NCBI RefSeq assembly: GCF_022012435.1
Contig: NZ_JAKLUA010000001.1
Span: 1,116,001 to 1,180,000, forward strand
DNA from: Bradyrhizobium zhengyangense
GTDB taxonomy: Bacteria; Pseudomonadota; Alphaproteobacteria; Rhizobiales; Xanthobacteraceae
Direction: 5' to 3'
DNA: 64,000 nt
Shown here: piece by piece, positions 62,569-64,000 of the stretch
Layout: every line of letters begins with the position of its first letter
How positions within the stretch are numbered: position 1 is the stretch's first letter
Notes under the pieces: generated by a model
What the model was told of the DNA's origin: nothing
What the model saw: the letters and a program-made list of their open reading frames with translations, nothing else
The model's database searches: none
Translations under genes and position numbers: made by a program

Positions 62569-64000
62569 GCCGAGAGCGGAGCCCCCTGGCTCTTCGCGTC
62601 GGCTCCATAGGTCAATTCCAGCCCGTCCAGATTGCCCTCCTTCCGCCAGATGGCGAGCAGCCGGAGGAACGCCATCGGCCCGCGCCAATACTGGCTGTTG
62701 CGCGCCGCGACCGGATCGAACACGCCTTCGTTGTTGTAGTAGCCGGGGGTGCATTCGGCCAGATAAGTCTGGCGGCCGACCGCGGCCTTCACGACCTCAT
62801 CGACCCAGGCGTTCTCGGCCGCGAGCGTCGGCTCCAACGTTCTTGCGCCGCGCTTGCGTGCCTCAGCGATGACATAGGCGATGTGCTGCGACTGTTCGTC
62901 GATGATGTGCGGGAAGTTGGCGCTTTGACCGGCCTGCACCGTCACGATCAGGAAACAATTCGGGAAGCCGCGGCTGTAGAAGCCATGCATCGTCTTGACA
63001 CCATCGCGCCAGCGCTCGGACAGGCTCTTGCCGTCGCGACCGTAGACTTCAAACCCCATGCGGCGTGCATAGTCGGTGCCAACCTCGAAACCGCTGGCGT
63101 AGATCAGGCAGTCGAGCTCGTAGGCCTTGCCGCCAGCCACGACCGCGTTCTCCGTGATGCGCTCCACGCCCCTGCCCTTGGTGTCGACCAGATGCACGTT
63201 GGGGCGGTTGAACGTGTCGAGATATTCGTCGTGGAAGCACGGCCGCTTGCAGAATGCCTTGTACCAGGGTTTGAGCGCCGCTGCGGCCGCCTCATCCTTC
63301 ACGATCGCATCGACGCGGGCGCGGATCTCCTCCATCTTGCGATAGTCGGCCTGCTCGATCACCTTCAGCGCCTCTTCCATCGAGGTCACCGGCTGCGGCT
63401 GACGGCGCGGCGCCAGCAGGATCTCGCCGAGCAGGCCGGTCCAGCCGTCCTGCACCAGATCGTGCTCGAACGGCTCGCCTGAGATCACCGCGGTGAAATT
63501 GTCCATCCGCTCACGCTGCCAGCCGGGCTTCAGGCTTTCCGCCCAGGCGGTATCCGTCGGGCGGTCGGCGCGCACACCGATCGCGGACGGCGTGCGCTGG
63601 AACACGTAGAGCTCTTTGGCCGAACGGCCGAGATGCGGCACGCATTGCACTGATGTGGCGCCGGTGCCGATGATGCCGACGCGCTTGTCGGCAAGACCAT
63701 CGAGACCGCCCTCCGCGCTGCCGCCGGTGTAAGCATAGTCCCAGCGGCTGGTATGGAAGCTGTGGCCCCTGAAGCTTTCGATGCCGGGGATGCCCGGCAG
63801 CTTCGGCCGGCTCAGCGGACCTCCAGCCAGGATCACAAAGCGCGCGCGGATGCGATCACCGCGATCGGTCTCGACCAGCCAGCGCCCCTCCTGCTCCTGC
63901 CATGTCATGCGCGAGATCACGGTCTGAAACAGCGCGCGCTCGTACAGATCGAAATGACGGCCGATGCGGCGCGAGTGCTCGTAGATCTCCGGCGCACGCG
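62565..64000 (-). CDS. Flavin-containing/Baeyer-Villiger-type monooxygenase (N-terminus beyond window)
   Basis: Partial: about 478 C-terminal codons are inside the window and the frame continues past 64000 ([20 protein letters not shown] is encoded between the edge and 63940). The second Rossmann motif [26 protein letters not shown] (the Baeyer-Villiger-like FxGxxxHxxxW fingerprint), and VLAGG-type FAD contacts are seen. It uses NADPH and O2 to oxygenate a ketone or heteroatom. The real start lies to the right of the window. Downstream, the AroE-like gene overlaps its stop codon. Confidence 0.87.
   Translation of the reverse strand, partial: RAPEIYEHSRRIGRHFDLYERALFQTVISRMTWQEQEGRWLVETDRGDRIRARFVILAGGPLSRPKLPGIPGIESFRGHSFHTSRWDYAYTGGSAEGGLDGLADKRVGIIGTGATSVQCVPHLGRSAKELYVFQRTPSAIGVRADRPTDTAWAESLKPGWQRERMDNFTAVISGEPFEHDLVQDGWTGLLGEILLAPRRQPQPVTSMEEALKVIEQADYRKMEEIRARVDAIVKDEAAAAALKPWYKAFCKRPCFHDEYLDTFNRPNVHLVDTKGRGVERITENAVVAGGKAYELDCLIYASGFEVGTDYARRMGFEVYGRDGKSLSERWRDGVKTMHGFYSRGFPNCFLIVTVQAGQSANFPHIIDEQSQHIAYVIAEARKRGARTLEPTLAAENAWVDEVVKAAVGRQTYLAECTPGYYNNEGVFDPVAARNSQYWRGPMAFLRLLAIWRKEGNLDGLELTYGADAKSQGAPLSA

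Noticed and set aside
1..64000. CRISPR array, prophage, insertion sequence or integrase-bounded island
   Set aside because: No regularly spaced repeats, transposase, integrase or phage structural genes were seen; the tRNA-Gln shows no adjacent integrase or repeated 3' end.

Overview
The window looks like chromosomal DNA of a Bradyrhizobium-like alphaproteobacterium (Bradyrhizobium/Rhodopseudomonas group). It is GC-rich and carries a Rhizobiales-type major porin, an Omp25/31-like barrel protein, an IalB protein, a DUF6894 protein, FCD-GntR, IclR and LysR regulators, and two palindromic interspersed elements of the kind found in that group. I see no prophage, IS element, CRISPR array, rRNA or replication origin. 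The only RNA gene seen is a tRNA-Gln(CUG). Genus assignment is inference from gene content, not a database result.

Layout. 0-5 kb: sugar-acid catabolism (XylD-like dehydratase, two SDR dehydrogenases), then a Tat-exported serine hydrolase and a GFA-family zinc protein. 5-8.3 kb: a divergent DMT exporter/LysR pair, a site-2 protease and a small membrane protein. 8.3-16.5 kb: an iron-uptake locus on the minus strand, with two tandem TonB-dependent receptors followed by PiuC-type dioxygenase, ExbB, ExbD and TonB. The receptor promoters hold repeated TTCTAAAC boxes and palindromes. 17-22.3 kb: an RND efflux pair and an IalB protein. 22.4-27.1 kb: a TPR/GT41 O-GlcNAc-transferase-like protein with an FkbM methyltransferase, and the porin with its terminator. 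28 kb: tRNA-Gln.

28.5-35.2 kb: an amidase, then a minus-strand operon of DapA-type lyase, DUF1537 kinase, PdxA2-type dehydrogenase and Fe-alcohol dehydrogenase, divergent from an IclR regulator. The kinase/PdxA2 pair points to four-carbon acid-sugar catabolism (D-threonate or D-erythronate type); adding a DapA-family lyase and an Fe-ADH is the most promising candidate for an uncharacterised pathway here. 35.3-41.4 kb: RNase Z-like protein, an alpha/beta hydrolase whose nucleophile position is glycine, and a divergent FCD-GntR/aldehyde dehydrogenase/MFS operon. 41.9-50.8 kb: a barrel protein, an orphan Tat-exported ABC_sub_bind protein, a TetR-controlled RND efflux operon with a palindromic element between its two genes, a TauE/SafE permease and two small proteins.

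51-58.4 kb: two paralogous LuxR-type regulators bracket a large autotransporter (flanked on both sides by a palindrome with the same 16-bp core), a DUF6894 protein and an AraC regulator. 58.6-64 kb: small conserved proteins, a MaoC hydratase, two overlapping micro-ORFs, a lytic transglycosylase, and a shikimate-dehydrogenase-like protein overlapping a flavin monooxygenase that runs off the right edge. Start codons were chosen by ribosome-binding sites, ATGA overlaps and homology of the N-terminus, so several differ from the longest reading frame.
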